From JAFIHK01 sp041441455 (GTDB lineage: Bacteria > Bacteroidota > Bacteroidia > Bacteroidales > UBA932), in assembly GCA_041441455.1 (NCBI GenBank), contig JASDTB010000044.1:1-64000 (forward strand): a stretch of 64,000 nucleotides of DNA, given 5' to 3'. The position numbers and the translations under genes were made by a program. The notes below the pieces were generated by a model that worked only from the letters and a program-made list of their open reading frames with translations, was not told where the DNA came from and did no database searches. Shown piece by piece: positions 1 to 7,990 of this stretch (the stretch's first letter is position 1; every line of letters begins with the position of its first letter).

Positions 1-950
1 TAGACTGTCCGGGTCACGCTGACTACGTTAAGAACATGGTTACTGGTGCTGCTCAAATGGATGGTGCTATTCTAGTAGTTGCTGCTACTGATGGTCCTAT
101 GCCTCAAACTCGCGAGCACATTCTACTTGCTCGTCAGGTAAACGTACCTAGAATCGTTGTATTCCTAAATAAAGTTGACATCGTGGACGATCCAGAAATG
201 ATCGACCTAGTAGAGATGGAAGTTCGTGAACTTCTTAGCTTCTACAAATTTGACGGTGACAATACACCTATCATCCGTGGATCTGCTCTTGGAGCACTTA
301 ACGGTGACCCACAATGGGAAGATAAAGTTATGGAGCTAATGACAGCTGTTGATAACTATGTTCCAATTCCTCCACGTGAAAACGAAAAACCATTCCTTAT
401 GCCAGTTGAAGACGTATTCTCGATCACAGGTCGTGGTACTGTAGCTACAGGTCGTATCGAAACTGGTGTTATCAAAACTGGTGAAGAGGTTCAAATTATC
501 GGTCTTGGTGAAGAGCCTAAGAAATCAACTTGTACAGGTGTTGAGATGTTCCGTAAGATTCTTGACAGAGGTGAAGCTGGTGATAACGTAGGTCTACTAC
601 TTCGTGGTATCGACAAAAAAGAGATCAAACGTGGTCAAGTTATCGCTAAACCTGGTACAATCACTCCTCACAAGAAATTCAAAGCTGAGATTTACGTACT
701 TAAGAAAGAAGAAGGTGGTCGCCACACTCCTTTCCACAACAAATATCGTCCTCAGTTCTTTATCCGTACTCTTGACGTAACTGGAGAGATCATTCTTCCA
801 GAAGGAACAGAGATGGTAATGCCTGGTGATAACGTAACTATTACTGTAGAACTTATCTACCCAGTTGCTATCAACGCTAACCTTCGTTTCGCTATCCGTG
901 AAGGTGGTCGTACAGTAGGTGCTGGTCAGGTTACTGAACTTCTAGACTAA
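1..950 (+). CDS. tuf: Elongation factor Tu (5' end outside window)
   Basis: EF-Tu is the GTPase that delivers aminoacyl-tRNA to the ribosome. The reading frame is open from the window edge. The first complete codon, at base 3, begins the G3 motif DCPGH, followed by the G4 motif NKVD and the G5 motif GSALGAL. Beta-barrel domains 2 and 3 are complete and the protein ends VTELLD. About 315 residues are present, against roughly 395 in the family, so about 80 N-terminal residues with the P-loop lie upstream. It leads a translation/transcription cluster with tRNA-Trp and secE downstream. Identification is certain; only the true start is unseen. Confidence 0.98.
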   Translation, partial: DCPGHADYVKNMVTGAAQMDGAILVVAATDGPMPQTREHILLARQVNVPRIVVFLNKVDIVDDPEMIDLVEMEVRELLSFYKFDGDNTPIIRGSALGALNGDPQWEDKVMELMTAVDNYVPIPPRENEKPFLMPVEDVFSITGRGTVATGRIETGVIKTGEEVQIIGLGEEPKKSTCTGVEMFRKILDRGEAGDNVGLLLRGIDKKEIKRGQVIAKPGTITPHKKFKAEIYVLKKEEGGRHTPFHNKYRPQFFIRTLDVTGEIILPEGTEMVMPGDNVTITVELIYPVAINANLRFAIREGGRTVGAGQVTELLD

Positions 951-967
951 TTTAGATAAACAATAAA

Positions 968-998
968 GTTAGTCACAGCCAATGTGGCTAACTTATTT
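968..998 (+). terminator. Hairpin after tuf, probable terminator
   Basis: Arms GTTAGTCAC (968-976) and GTGGCTAAC (984-992) pair over nine positions with one G-U, around a 7-nt loop, and are followed by TTATTT. It lies 17 bases after the tuf stop and directly before tRNA-Trp, so it may end tuf transcription partly or act as a processing site. The U-tract is short and interrupted, so strength is uncertain. Confidence 0.55.
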
Positions 999-1069
999 AG
1001 GGGCATAGTTCAAGGGTAGAATAGCGGTCTCCAAAACCGTTGATGGGCGTTCGAATCGCTCTGCCCCTG
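999..1069 (+). tRNA. trnW: tRNA-Trp (anticodon CCA)
   Basis: A full cloverleaf can be folded by eye. The acceptor stem AGGGGCA (999-1005) pairs with TGCCCCT (1062-1068). The D arm is GTTC/GAAT. The anticodon stem GCGGT/ACCGT encloses loop CTCCAAA with anticodon CCA. The T arm has loop TTCGAAT. The discriminator base is G at 1069. The 3' CCA is not encoded, so it must be added by nucleotidyltransferase. A tRNA-Trp between tuf and secE is the usual arrangement in Bacteroidota. Confidence 0.96.
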
Positions 1070-1104
1070 CAATATCGAAGGTTACGAAGTCGATGTTAAT
1101 AACC

Positions 1105-1136
1105 CGGATTCGCAAAAGCTTCCACTTGCAAATCCG
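1105..1136 (+). promoter_or_regulatory. Leader hairpin upstream of secE
   Basis: In the 81-nt gap between tRNA-Trp and secE, CGGATT-C-GCAA (1105-1115) pairs with TTGC-A-AATCCG (1126-1136). That gives ten pairs with one internal mismatch and a 10-nt loop. No U-tract follows, so it does not look like a terminator. It may be a processing or translational control structure for secE-nusG, or may have no function. Confidence 0.35.
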
Positions 1137-1150
1137 AAAATCTAACAAAA

Positions 1151-1345
1151 ATGAACAAGTTTAAGTTGTATCTTCAAGAATCGTACATTGAACTGGTAAA
1201 AAAAGTAAGTTGGCCTACTTGGGCTCAACTTCAAGGTTCGGCAATCGTTGTTATGATTGCTTCACTTATTTTTGCTGCCGTCGTATTGGTTATGGACTTA
1301 GGGTTCAAAACTGTAATGACAAGTATTTACAACATGTTGTACTAG
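1151..1345 (+). CDS. secE: Preprotein translocase subunit SecE
   Basis: SecE is the small clamp subunit of the SecYEG channel in the inner membrane. The 64-residue product has the single-membrane-span bacterial layout: an amphipathic N-terminal helix with the conserved VKKVSWPTWAQL stretch (residues about 17-28), then one hydrophobic helix (about 31-50). Length and the position between tRNA-Trp and nusG match the family in Bacteroidota. It stops four bases before nusG, so the two are surely cotranscribed. Confidence 0.96.
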   Translation: MNKFKLYLQESYIELVKKVSWPTWAQLQGSAIVVMIASLIFAAVVLVMDLGFKTVMTSIYNMLY

Positions 1346-1349
1346 ATCT

Positions 1350-1904
1350 ATGAGCGATATTTCCAAAAAATGGTATGTTGTAAGAGCTGCCGGTGGTAAA
1401 GAGAAAAAGGCAAAGGAGTACATTGAAAACGAAATCAAGAGGCTAAATCTTCAAGATTACGTTTCTCAGGTGCTAATTCCTACCGAAAAGATCTATCAGG
1501 TCAAAAACGGTAAGAAAGTTAGCATGGAGAGAATTGTATATCCTGGCTATATTCTTATTGAGGCTGCTCTAACTGGTGAAATTCAGCATATAATTAGAAA
1601 TCTTCCGCATATTTCGGGATTTCTTACTGAGAAACAGGGTAAAGATAAAGAACCTGTTCCTTTGCGTATGTCTGAAGTCAACAGAATTCTTGGAACTGTC
1701 GATGAGTTAGTCGACAAAGAAGAGGAGAACATTACTCCATTTTATGTCGGTGAGGCCGTTAAGGTTACCGATGGTCCATTCAACGGTTTCGACGGAACTG
1801 TCGAAGAGATAATCGAAGACAAGAAGAAGTTGAAAGTAATGGTGAAGATTTTTGGAAGAAAGACTCTTTTGGAATTAAACTTTGTTCAAGTAGTAAAAGA
1901 ATAA
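1350..1904 (+). CDS. nusG: Transcription termination/antitermination factor NusG
   Basis: NusG binds RNA polymerase, suppresses pausing and couples transcription to Rho or to the ribosome. The 184-residue product has the N-terminal NGN domain starting KKWYVVRAAGGKE and including YPGYILIE (about 70-77), then a C-terminal KOW motif around VGEAVKVTDGPFNGFDGTV (about 129-147). It follows secE after four bases and precedes rplK by 13 bases. Length is normal for Bacteroidota. Confidence 0.97.
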   Translation: MSDISKKWYVVRAAGGKEKKAKEYIENEIKRLNLQDYVSQVLIPTEKIYQVKNGKKVSMERIVYPGYILIEAALTGEIQHIIRNLPHISGFLTEKQGKDKEPVPLRMSEVNRILGTVDELVDKEEENITPFYVGEAVKVTDGPFNGFDGTVEEIIEDKKKLKVMVKIFGRKTLLELNFVQVVKE

Positions 1905-1917
1905 ATAATCAAACATT

Positions 1918-2364
1918 ATGGCTAAAGAAGTTGCCGCACTCATTAAATTGCAGATTAAAGGCGGCGCAGCTAATCCCTCTCCGCCTGTGGGTCCTGCGTT
2001 AGGTTCAAAGGGTGTAAACATAATGGACTTTTGCAAGCAATTTAACGCTCGCACCCAAGATAAGGCAGGTAAGATTTTACCTGTTATTATCACTGTTTAC
2101 AGCGATAAGTCATTTACATTTATCGTAAAGCAACCACCAGTGGCTGTTCAGTTAAAAGAGGCTGCTAAAATTCAGTCCGGATCGGCTGAGCCTAACCGTA
2201 AGAAGGTAGCATCTGTTTCATGGGATCAAATCCGTGCGATAGCTGCAGACAAAATGCCCGATATGAATGCATTTACTCTAAAATCAGCAATGAGCATGGT
2301 TGCAGGTACTGCGCGTAGTATGGGTATTACCGTAACCGGGGAATTTCCCGCTGATGTTAACTAA
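1918..2364 (+). CDS. rplK: 50S ribosomal protein L11
   Basis: L11 forms the base of the ribosomal stalk and the GTPase-associated centre on 23S rRNA. The 148-residue product shows the family N-terminus IKLQIKGGAANPSPPVGPAL and the motif GVNIMDFCKQFNA, with the rRNA-binding C-terminal domain ending in the GTARSMGI region. It lies between nusG and rplA, the normal L11-L1 order, with 14 bases to rplA. No oddities were seen. Confidence 0.98.
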   Translation: MAKEVAALIKLQIKGGAANPSPPVGPALGSKGVNIMDFCKQFNARTQDKAGKILPVIITVYSDKSFTFIVKQPPVAVQLKEAAKIQSGSAEPNRKKVASVSWDQIRAIAADKMPDMNAFTLKSAMSMVAGTARSMGITVTGEFPADVN

Positions 2365-2378
2365 AAAAACATGCGCAA

Positions 2379-3080
2379 ATGAGTAAGCTGACAAAAAATC
2401 AAAAAGAAGTATACGCCAAGGTTGATTCTGCCAAGCAATACAAGCTTTCTGAAGCATGCAAATTAGTGAAAGAGATTTCTTTCACAAAATTTGACTCTTC
2501 AGTAGACATTGCTATGCGTTTAGGAGTTGACCCTCGTAAAGCAAACCAAATGGTTCGCGGCGTTGTGACTCTTCCGCATGGAACAGGTAAAACAGTCCGT
2601 GTATTAGTATTGTGTACTCCAGACAAAGAGAACGAAGCAAAAGAGGCGGGAGCTGATTTTGTAGGTCTCGATGACTACATAGAAAAAATTAAGAATGGCT
2701 GGACAGATATCGATGTTATTATCTGTACACCTTCAGTAATGGCTAAAATTGGTGCTATCGGACGTATTCTAGGTCCGCGTGGTCTGATGCCTAATCCAAA
2801 AACTGGTACAGTTACAATGGAAGTAGGTAAAGCTGTTAACGAAGTTAAAGCCGGTAAGATTGACTTTAAAGTAGATAAGCAAGGTATTGTACATGCTTCT
2901 ATAGGTAAAGTTTCTTTCCCTGCGGAAAAATTAGCTGAAAATGCTATTGAGTTCATCAACACAGTTGTTAAACTTAAACCACAGGCATTGAAAGGTACTT
3001 ATGTTAAGAGTATTTTCCTTTCTTCTACAATGAGTCCTGGTATAAATATCGATAGCAAGTCTATAACTGCTGCTGAATAA
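2379..3080 (+). CDS. rplA: 50S ribosomal protein L1
   Basis: L1 forms the mobile L1 stalk that helps release deacylated tRNA from the E site, and in other bacteria represses its own operon. The 233-residue product contains the signature region IGRILGPRGLMPNPKTGTV (about 127-145) and the two-domain L1 layout. It follows rplK directly. A separate L1-binding leader could not be identified upstream of rplK. Confidence 0.98.
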   Translation: MSKLTKNQKEVYAKVDSAKQYKLSEACKLVKEISFTKFDSSVDIAMRLGVDPRKANQMVRGVVTLPHGTGKTVRVLVLCTPDKENEAKEAGADFVGLDDYIEKIKNGWTDIDVIICTPSVMAKIGAIGRILGPRGLMPNPKTGTVTMEVGKAVNEVKAGKIDFKVDKQGIVHASIGKVSFPAEKLAENAIEFINTVVKLKPQALKGTYVKSIFLSSTMSPGINIDSKSITAAE

Positions 3081-3094
3081 TAAAATTGGTTTTT

Positions 3095-3616
3095 ATGAGA
3101 AAAGAAGAAAAAACACAGATTATTGATATCCTGGCAGCACAGTTAGAGCAGACACCTGATTTTTACATTGCAGATATTTCCGGACTTAATGCCGAAAATA
3201 CAGCAAAGTTACGCCGTGCTTGCTACGAGAAAGAAATTAAGTTGGTTGTTGTTAAAAACACCCTATTCCGTAAAGCTCTTGAGAAAAAAGCACTTGCTGA
3301 TTCTGAGCTACTATTCCCTGTACTTGAAGGTCCTTCAGCTATCATGTTTACATCTGTTGCTAATGCGCCAGGAAAACTTATTAAAGAGTTTGGCAAGCAA
3401 TATGGTAAACCAGTTCTAAAAGGAGCACTAGTACAAGAGTGTGCATATGTTGGTGAGAACCAACTTGAAGCACTGGTAACTATTAAATCACGCGAAGAAC
3501 TTATCGGTGACATTATCGGTCTTCTTCAATCACCTGCACAAAATGTTATTTCTGCCCTTCAATCAAATGGTGGCGGTAAAATTGCAGGCCTAGTTAAGAC
3601 CCTTTCAGAAAAATAA
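3095..3616 (+). CDS. rplJ: 50S ribosomal protein L10
   Basis: L10 anchors the L7/L12 dimers to the ribosome. The ATG at 3095 is preferred over the in-frame TTG at 3086 because it gives the typical start MRKEEKTQIIDILAAQL; the product is then 173 residues. The N-terminal rRNA-binding domain includes VVVKNTLFRKAL (about 51-62), and the C-terminal helix that binds L12 is present. It lies 14 bases after rplA and 38 before rplL. The usual long L10 leader found upstream of rplJ in enterobacteria is absent. Confidence 0.97.
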   Translation: MRKEEKTQIIDILAAQLEQTPDFYIADISGLNAENTAKLRRACYEKEIKLVVVKNTLFRKALEKKALADSELLFPVLEGPSAIMFTSVANAPGKLIKEFGKQYGKPVLKGALVQECAYVGENQLEALVTIKSREELIGDIIGLLQSPAQNVISALQSNGGGKIAGLVKTLSEK

Positions 3617-3654
3617 TAACCAAAGAAAATTAAACAATTAAAAAATTTATAACC

Positions 3655-4029
3655 ATGGCAGATATCAAAAAATTTGCAGAAGAACTAGTTAACCTGTCTG
3701 TAAAAGATGTACAAGAATTGGCAAAAATTCTAAAAGAGGAATACGGTATTGAACCAGCTGCTGCTGCTGCTGTTGTTGCTGCTCCTGCTGCTGCTACTGC
3801 TGCTGCTGAAGTTGAACAAACTCAGTTCGATGTTATCCTTAAATCAGCTGGTCAAGCTAAACTTCAAATCGTTAAAGTTGTGAAAGAAATCACTGGTCTT
3901 GGACTTAAAGAAGCTAAAGATCTAGTAGATGCAGCTCCTAAAGCTATCAAAGAAAAAGTTTCTAAAGCAGAAGCTGAACAAGTAAAAGCACAACTAGAAG
4001 AAGCCGGCGGAGAAGTTGAAGTTAAATAA
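3655..4029 (+). CDS. rplL: 50S ribosomal protein L7/L12
   Basis: L7/L12 is the multi-copy stalk protein that recruits translation factors. The 124-residue product has the N-terminal dimerisation domain, an alanine-rich flexible hinge (about residues 34-53, encoded by runs of GCT), and the C-terminal domain with the factor-binding region GLGLKEAKDLVDAAPK. It ends KAQLEEAGGEVEVK, typical of the family. A hairpin pair follows before rpoB. Confidence 0.98.
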   Translation: MADIKKFAEELVNLSVKDVQELAKILKEEYGIEPAAAAAVVAAPAAATAAAEVEQTQFDVILKSAGQAKLQIVKVVKEITGLGLKEAKDLVDAAPKAIKEKVSKAEAEQVKAQLEEAGGEVEVK

Positions 4030-4037
4030 CTCCAAAT

Positions 4038-4092
4038 CCCGTTGATCGGGCAAAATATCAGGTTTAGAGCCCTCATGGCTCTAAGCCTTTTT
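4038..4092 (+). terminator. Attenuator-like tandem hairpins between rplL and rpoB
   Basis: The first hairpin is CCCG-TTGAT-CGGG (4038-4050). The second is stronger: TTAGAGCC (4064-4071), loop CTCAT, GGCTCTAA (4077-4084), then GCC and five Ts (4088-4092). The second has the shape of an intrinsic terminator. Because rpoB follows with no obvious promoter box, partial read-through (attenuation), as known from the E. coli rplL-rpoB gap, is the likely role. The role is inference; the hairpins are visible. Confidence 0.65.
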
Positions 4093-4130
4093 GTCGTTAT
4101 TTCAGTATAATTTCAACCAATCCGAAAACA

Positions 4131-7100
4131 ATGTCGCAAAAAACAAATAATCAGCGGATTACATTCGCGACTTCTAAATCCCTTCTTGATTATCCGGATT
4201 TCTTAGAAGTTCAGTTGAAATCTTTCAAAGATTTCTTCCAGCTTGAGACTACCCCTGAAAATCGTAAAAACGAAGGTCTTTTTAAAGTTTTTCAAGAAAT
4301 ATTTCCAATTACGGACACTCGCAATAACTTCGTTCTGGAGTTTATTGACTATTTTATTGACCCGCCTCGCTACACTATCGAGGAGTGTCTCGACAGAGGT
4401 TTAACTTACAGTGTTCCGTTAAAAGCAAAGCTGAAACTCTACTGTACTGATCCTGAGCACGAAGATTTTGACACAGTTATCCAGGATGTATATTTAGGAA
4501 CTATTCCTTATATGACTCCTAGAGGAACTTTTGTCGTTAATGGTTCCGAGAGGATTGTAGTATCTCAGCTTCACCGTTCACCTGGCGTATTCTTCGGACA
4601 AAGCGTTCACGCCAACGGAACAAAACTATATTCTGCAAGAATAATTCCTTTCAAAGGATCATGGATCGAGTTTGCAACCGACATCAATAATGTGATGTAT
4701 GCATACATCGATAGAAAGAAAAAATTACCGGTAACTACGCTTCTTAGAGCCATCGGTTACGAAAGTGACAAGGATATCCTTGATATCTTCGGATTGGCTA
4801 ATGAGATAAAAGTATCTAAAGCAAGTCTAAAAAAATGTGTTGGTAGCAAGTTAGCTGCGAGAGTTCTTAAGACTTGGAACGAAGACTTCGTTGATGAAGA
4901 TACTGGAGAAGTTGTATACATAGAACGTAACGAAATCGTTCTAGACCGTGAAACAGTATTAGAAGAATATCACGTAGATCTAATTCTCGAGTCGGGGGTT
5001 AGTACTATTCTAGTTCATAAAGATGATGCGAATATTTCTGATTACGCTATCATTCACAATACTCTACAAAAAGACCAGTGTAACTCAGAAAAAGAGGCGG
5101 TCTTCTATACATATAGACAGCTAAGAAACTCTGAACCACCAGATGAAGCTACAGCTAGAGATGTAATCGACAAGCTGTTCTTCTCTGATAAGAGATATGA
5201 TCTTGGCGAAGTTGGCCGTTACAGGTTAAACAGAAAGTTAAACCTTACAACATCAAATGATGTAAGAGTTCTAACTAAAGCTGATATTATTGAAATTATC
5301 AAATATCTGATACAACTAATTAACTCAAAAGCTATCGTTGATGATATCGATCACTTGAGTAATCGTCGTATCAGAACTGTAGGTGAGCAACTTGCAAACC
5401 AATTTAGTGTTGGTTTATCAAGAATGGCTAGAACTATCAGAGAGAGAATGAATGTGAGAGACAATGAAGTCTTCACTCCTATCGACCTTATCAATGCTAA
5501 AACATTGTCGTCGGTAATCAACTCTTTCTTTGGTACCAGTCAGCTTTCTCAGTTTATGGACCAAACTAACCCTCTTGCTGAGATGACCCACAAACGTCGT
5601 CTTTCTGCTTTGGGACCTGGTGGTCTATCTAGAGATCGCGCCGGCTTTGAAGTTCGTGACGTACACTACACTCACTATGGTCGTCTCTGCCCTATTGAGA
5701 CTCCAGAAGGACCGAACATCGGTCTGATCTCTTCACTTTGCGTTTATGCAAAAATAAATGACCTTGGGTTCATTGAAACTCCTTATCGTCTTGTAGAAGA
5801 TGGCAAGGTAGATATGAGTGGTAAGGGCTATGTTTACATGAGTGCAGAAGAGGAAGAGAATAAGATGGTTGCTCAAGCTAATGTAAAAATTGGCGAGGAT
5901 GGAGAGATCACTGACGACAGAATCAAATGTCGTTATGAGGCAGACTATCCTGTTGTTGGAAAAGAGGATGTACACTTAGTGGATGTTGCTCCTAACCAAA
6001 TCGCATCAATAGCTGCGTCTTTAATTCCTTTCTTGGAGCATGACGATGCTAACCGTGCATTGATGGGATCAAACATGATGCGTCAAGCAGTTCCACTTAT
6101 TCGTCCAGAATCTCCAATCGTTGGTACTGGTCTAGAGGGTCCGGTTGTTAAAGACTCTAGAACTCAGATCAATGCAAGAGGTAAAGGTGAAGTTGTTTAC
6201 GTTGATGCTAATGAAATTCACGTCAAATACGAAATGACAGAAGCGGAAAGATTTGTAAGCTTTGAACCTGAAATTACTGTTTACAAACTTCCTCTATATA
6301 GAAAAACAAACCAGAATACATCTATCACTTTGAAACCAATTGTGAAAAAAGGTGATAAAGTGATTCCTGGTCAAATCATGACCGAAGGTTATGCTACTCA
6401 AAATGGAGAGCTAGCTCTTGGAAGAAACCTAAAAGTGGCGTTCATGCCATGGAAAGGTTATAACTTCGAGGATGCGATTGTTCTTTCTGAGAGACTTCTT
6501 AGAGAAGATGTCTTTACTTCAATCCATGTTGATGAGTATATCATGGAGGTTCGTGACACTAAACGTGGTATGGAAGAGTTAACATCTGATATACCTAACG
6601 TTAGTGAAGAGGCTACAAAAGATCTTGATGAAAATGGTATTATCCGCATTGGTGCTAACATCGAGCCAGGTGATATCTTGATTGGTAAGATTACTCCAAA
6701 AGGGGAGAGTGATCCTTCTCCAGAAGAGAAACTTTTGAGAGCAATCTTTGGAGATAAAGCAGGTGATGTTAAAGATGCGTCTTTAAAAGCATCTCCTTCA
6801 TTAAGAGGTACTATTATTGACAAGCGCCTTTTCTCAAGGGTAACCAAAGAGACTACTGGTAAAAAAGGTAAGACTGTCTCTAAAAATCAAGTACAACAAG
6901 CCGAAGAGAACTTTACAAGAAAAGCTACAACTTTAAGAGAAGATTTCATTGAAAGATTGCTTACTCTATTAGAGGGTAAACCATCACAAGGTGTCTCTGA
7001 CCTTTACGGAGTAGAAATTATATCAAAAGGTGTTGATTTTAACTATAATCTAGTTAATCAAATTGATTATGAAAACATCAACCCTGTAAAATGGACTGCA

Positions 7101-7952
7101 GACAAGAATACTAATAACATGGTTAAGCAGCTTATCAATAACTACTTAATCGCTTATAAAGAACTTGACGCAGAACTTAAGAGAATAAAATATAACCTTA
7201 CTATCGGAGATGAGCTTCCATCTGGTATCATGCAACTTGCAAAAGTTTATGTTGCTAAGAAGAGAAAGATCAGAGTAGGTGACAAGATGGCTGGTCGTCA
7301 CGGTAATAAAGGTATTGTTGCCAAAGTTGTAAGAGATGAGGATATGCCATTCTTGGAAGATGGATCGATAGTTGATATCGTTCTTAACCCTCTTGGTGTG
7401 CCTTCTCGTATGAACTTGGGACAGATTTACGAAACAGTACTTGGATGGGCAGGTGCAGAACTTGGACAAAAGTTCAGTACTCCTATTTTCGACGGAGCGT
7501 CACTAGATGACATTTGCAATTATACTGATCAAGCTGGAGTTCCTAGGTATGGTAAAACTTACTTAAGAGATGGTGGTACTGGTGAACAGTTCGACCAGCC
7601 TGCAACTGTTGGTATTATTTACATGTTAAAACTAGGACACATGGTCGATGATAAGATGCACGCCAGATCTATCGGACCTTACTCTCTAATTACTCAGCAG
7701 CCTTTAGGAGGTAAAGCTCAGTTCGGAGGTCAAAGGTTTGGAGAGATGGAGGTATGGGCTCTAGAAGCATTCGGCGCAGCCAATATTCTTCAAGAGATCC
7801 TAACTATCAAGTCCGATGATGTAGTCGGCCGTTCAAGAGCTTACGAAGCTATCGTTAAGGGTGATCCAATGCCAACGCCTGGTATTCCAGAATCTCTTAA
7901 TGTATTGCTACATGAGCTACGCGGTCTAGGACTCAGCGTGAACCTGGACTAA
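4131..7952 (+). CDS. rpoB: DNA-directed RNA polymerase beta subunit
   Basis: RpoB forms half of the RNA polymerase catalytic cleft. The 1273-residue product contains the rifampicin-binding region SQLSQFMDQTNPLAEMTHKR with the D, H and S positions (S in RLSALGPGG) that correspond to E. coli D516, H526 and S531. All three are the sensitive type, so no classic rifampicin-resistance substitution is seen there. The C-terminal GKAQFGGQRFGEMEVWALEA motif is intact. It is followed by rpoC after 38 bases. Confidence 0.99.
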   Translation: MSQKTNNQRITFATSKSLLDYPDFLEVQLKSFKDFFQLETTPENRKNEGLFKVFQEIFPITDTRNNFVLEFIDYFIDPPRYTIEECLDRGLTYSVPLKAKLKLYCTDPEHEDFDTVIQDVYLGTIPYMTPRGTFVVNGSERIVVSQLHRSPGVFFGQSVHANGTKLYSARIIPFKGSWIEFATDINNVMYAYIDRKKKLPVTTLLRAIGYESDKDILDIFGLANEIKVSKASLKKCVGSKLAARVLKTWNEDFVDEDTGEVVYIERNEIVLDRETVLEEYHVDLILESGVSTILVHKDDANISDYAIIHNTLQKDQCNSEKEAVFYTYRQLRNSEPPDEATARDVIDKLFFSDKRYDLGEVGRYRLNRKLNLTTSNDVRVLTKADIIEIIKYLIQLINSKAIVDDIDHLSNRRIRTVGEQLANQFSVGLSRMARTIRERMNVRDNEVFTPIDLINAKTLSSVINSFFGTSQLSQFMDQTNPLAEMTHKRRLSALGPGGLSRDRAGFEVRDVHYTHYGRLCPIETPEGPNIGLISSLCVYAKINDLGFIETPYRLVEDGKVDMSGKGYVYMSAEEEENKMVAQANVKIGEDGEITDDRIKCRYEADYPVVGKEDVHLVDVAPNQIASIAASLIPFLEHDDANRALMGSNMMRQAVPLIRPESPIVGTGLEGPVVKDSRTQINARGKGEVVYVDANEIHVKYEMTEAERFVSFEPEITVYKLPLYRKTNQNTSITLKPIVKKGDKVIPGQIMTEGYATQNGELALGRNLKVAFMPWKGYNFEDAIVLSERLLREDVFTSIHVDEYIMEVRDTKRGMEELTSDIPNVSEEATKDLDENGIIRIGANIEPGDILIGKITPKGESDPSPEEKLLRAIFGDKAGDVKDASLKASPSLRGTIIDKRLFSRVTKETTGKKGKTVSKNQVQQAEENFTRKATTLREDFIERLLTLLEGKPSQGVSDLYGVEIISKGVDFNYNLVNQIDYENINPVKWTADKNTNNMVKQLINNYLIAYKELDAELKRIKYNLTIGDELPSGIMQLAKVYVAKKRKIRVGDKMAGRHGNKGIVAKVVRDEDMPFLEDGSIVDIVLNPLGVPSRMNLGQIYETVLGWAGAELGQKFSTPIFDGASLDDICNYTDQAGVPRYGKTYLRDGGTGEQFDQPATVGIIYMLKLGHMVDDKMHARSIGPYSLITQQPLGGKAQFGGQRFGEMEVWALEAFGAANILQEILTIKSDDVVGRSRAYEAIVKGDPMPTPGIPESLNVLLHELRGLGLSVNLD

Positions 7953-7990
7953 TTCGTAAACAGTATTTGTAAATTTGAAAACACAAGAAT

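Noticed and set aside
3760..3810. GCT repeat run
   Set aside because: It codes for the alanine-rich hinge of L7/L12, so it is not an independent repeat element.
7146..7469. Open frame of 107 codons antisense to rpoB
   Set aside because: It is opposite a highly conserved part of rpoB and its product looks like a chance translation; same for the frames at 5733-5975 and 6458-6847.
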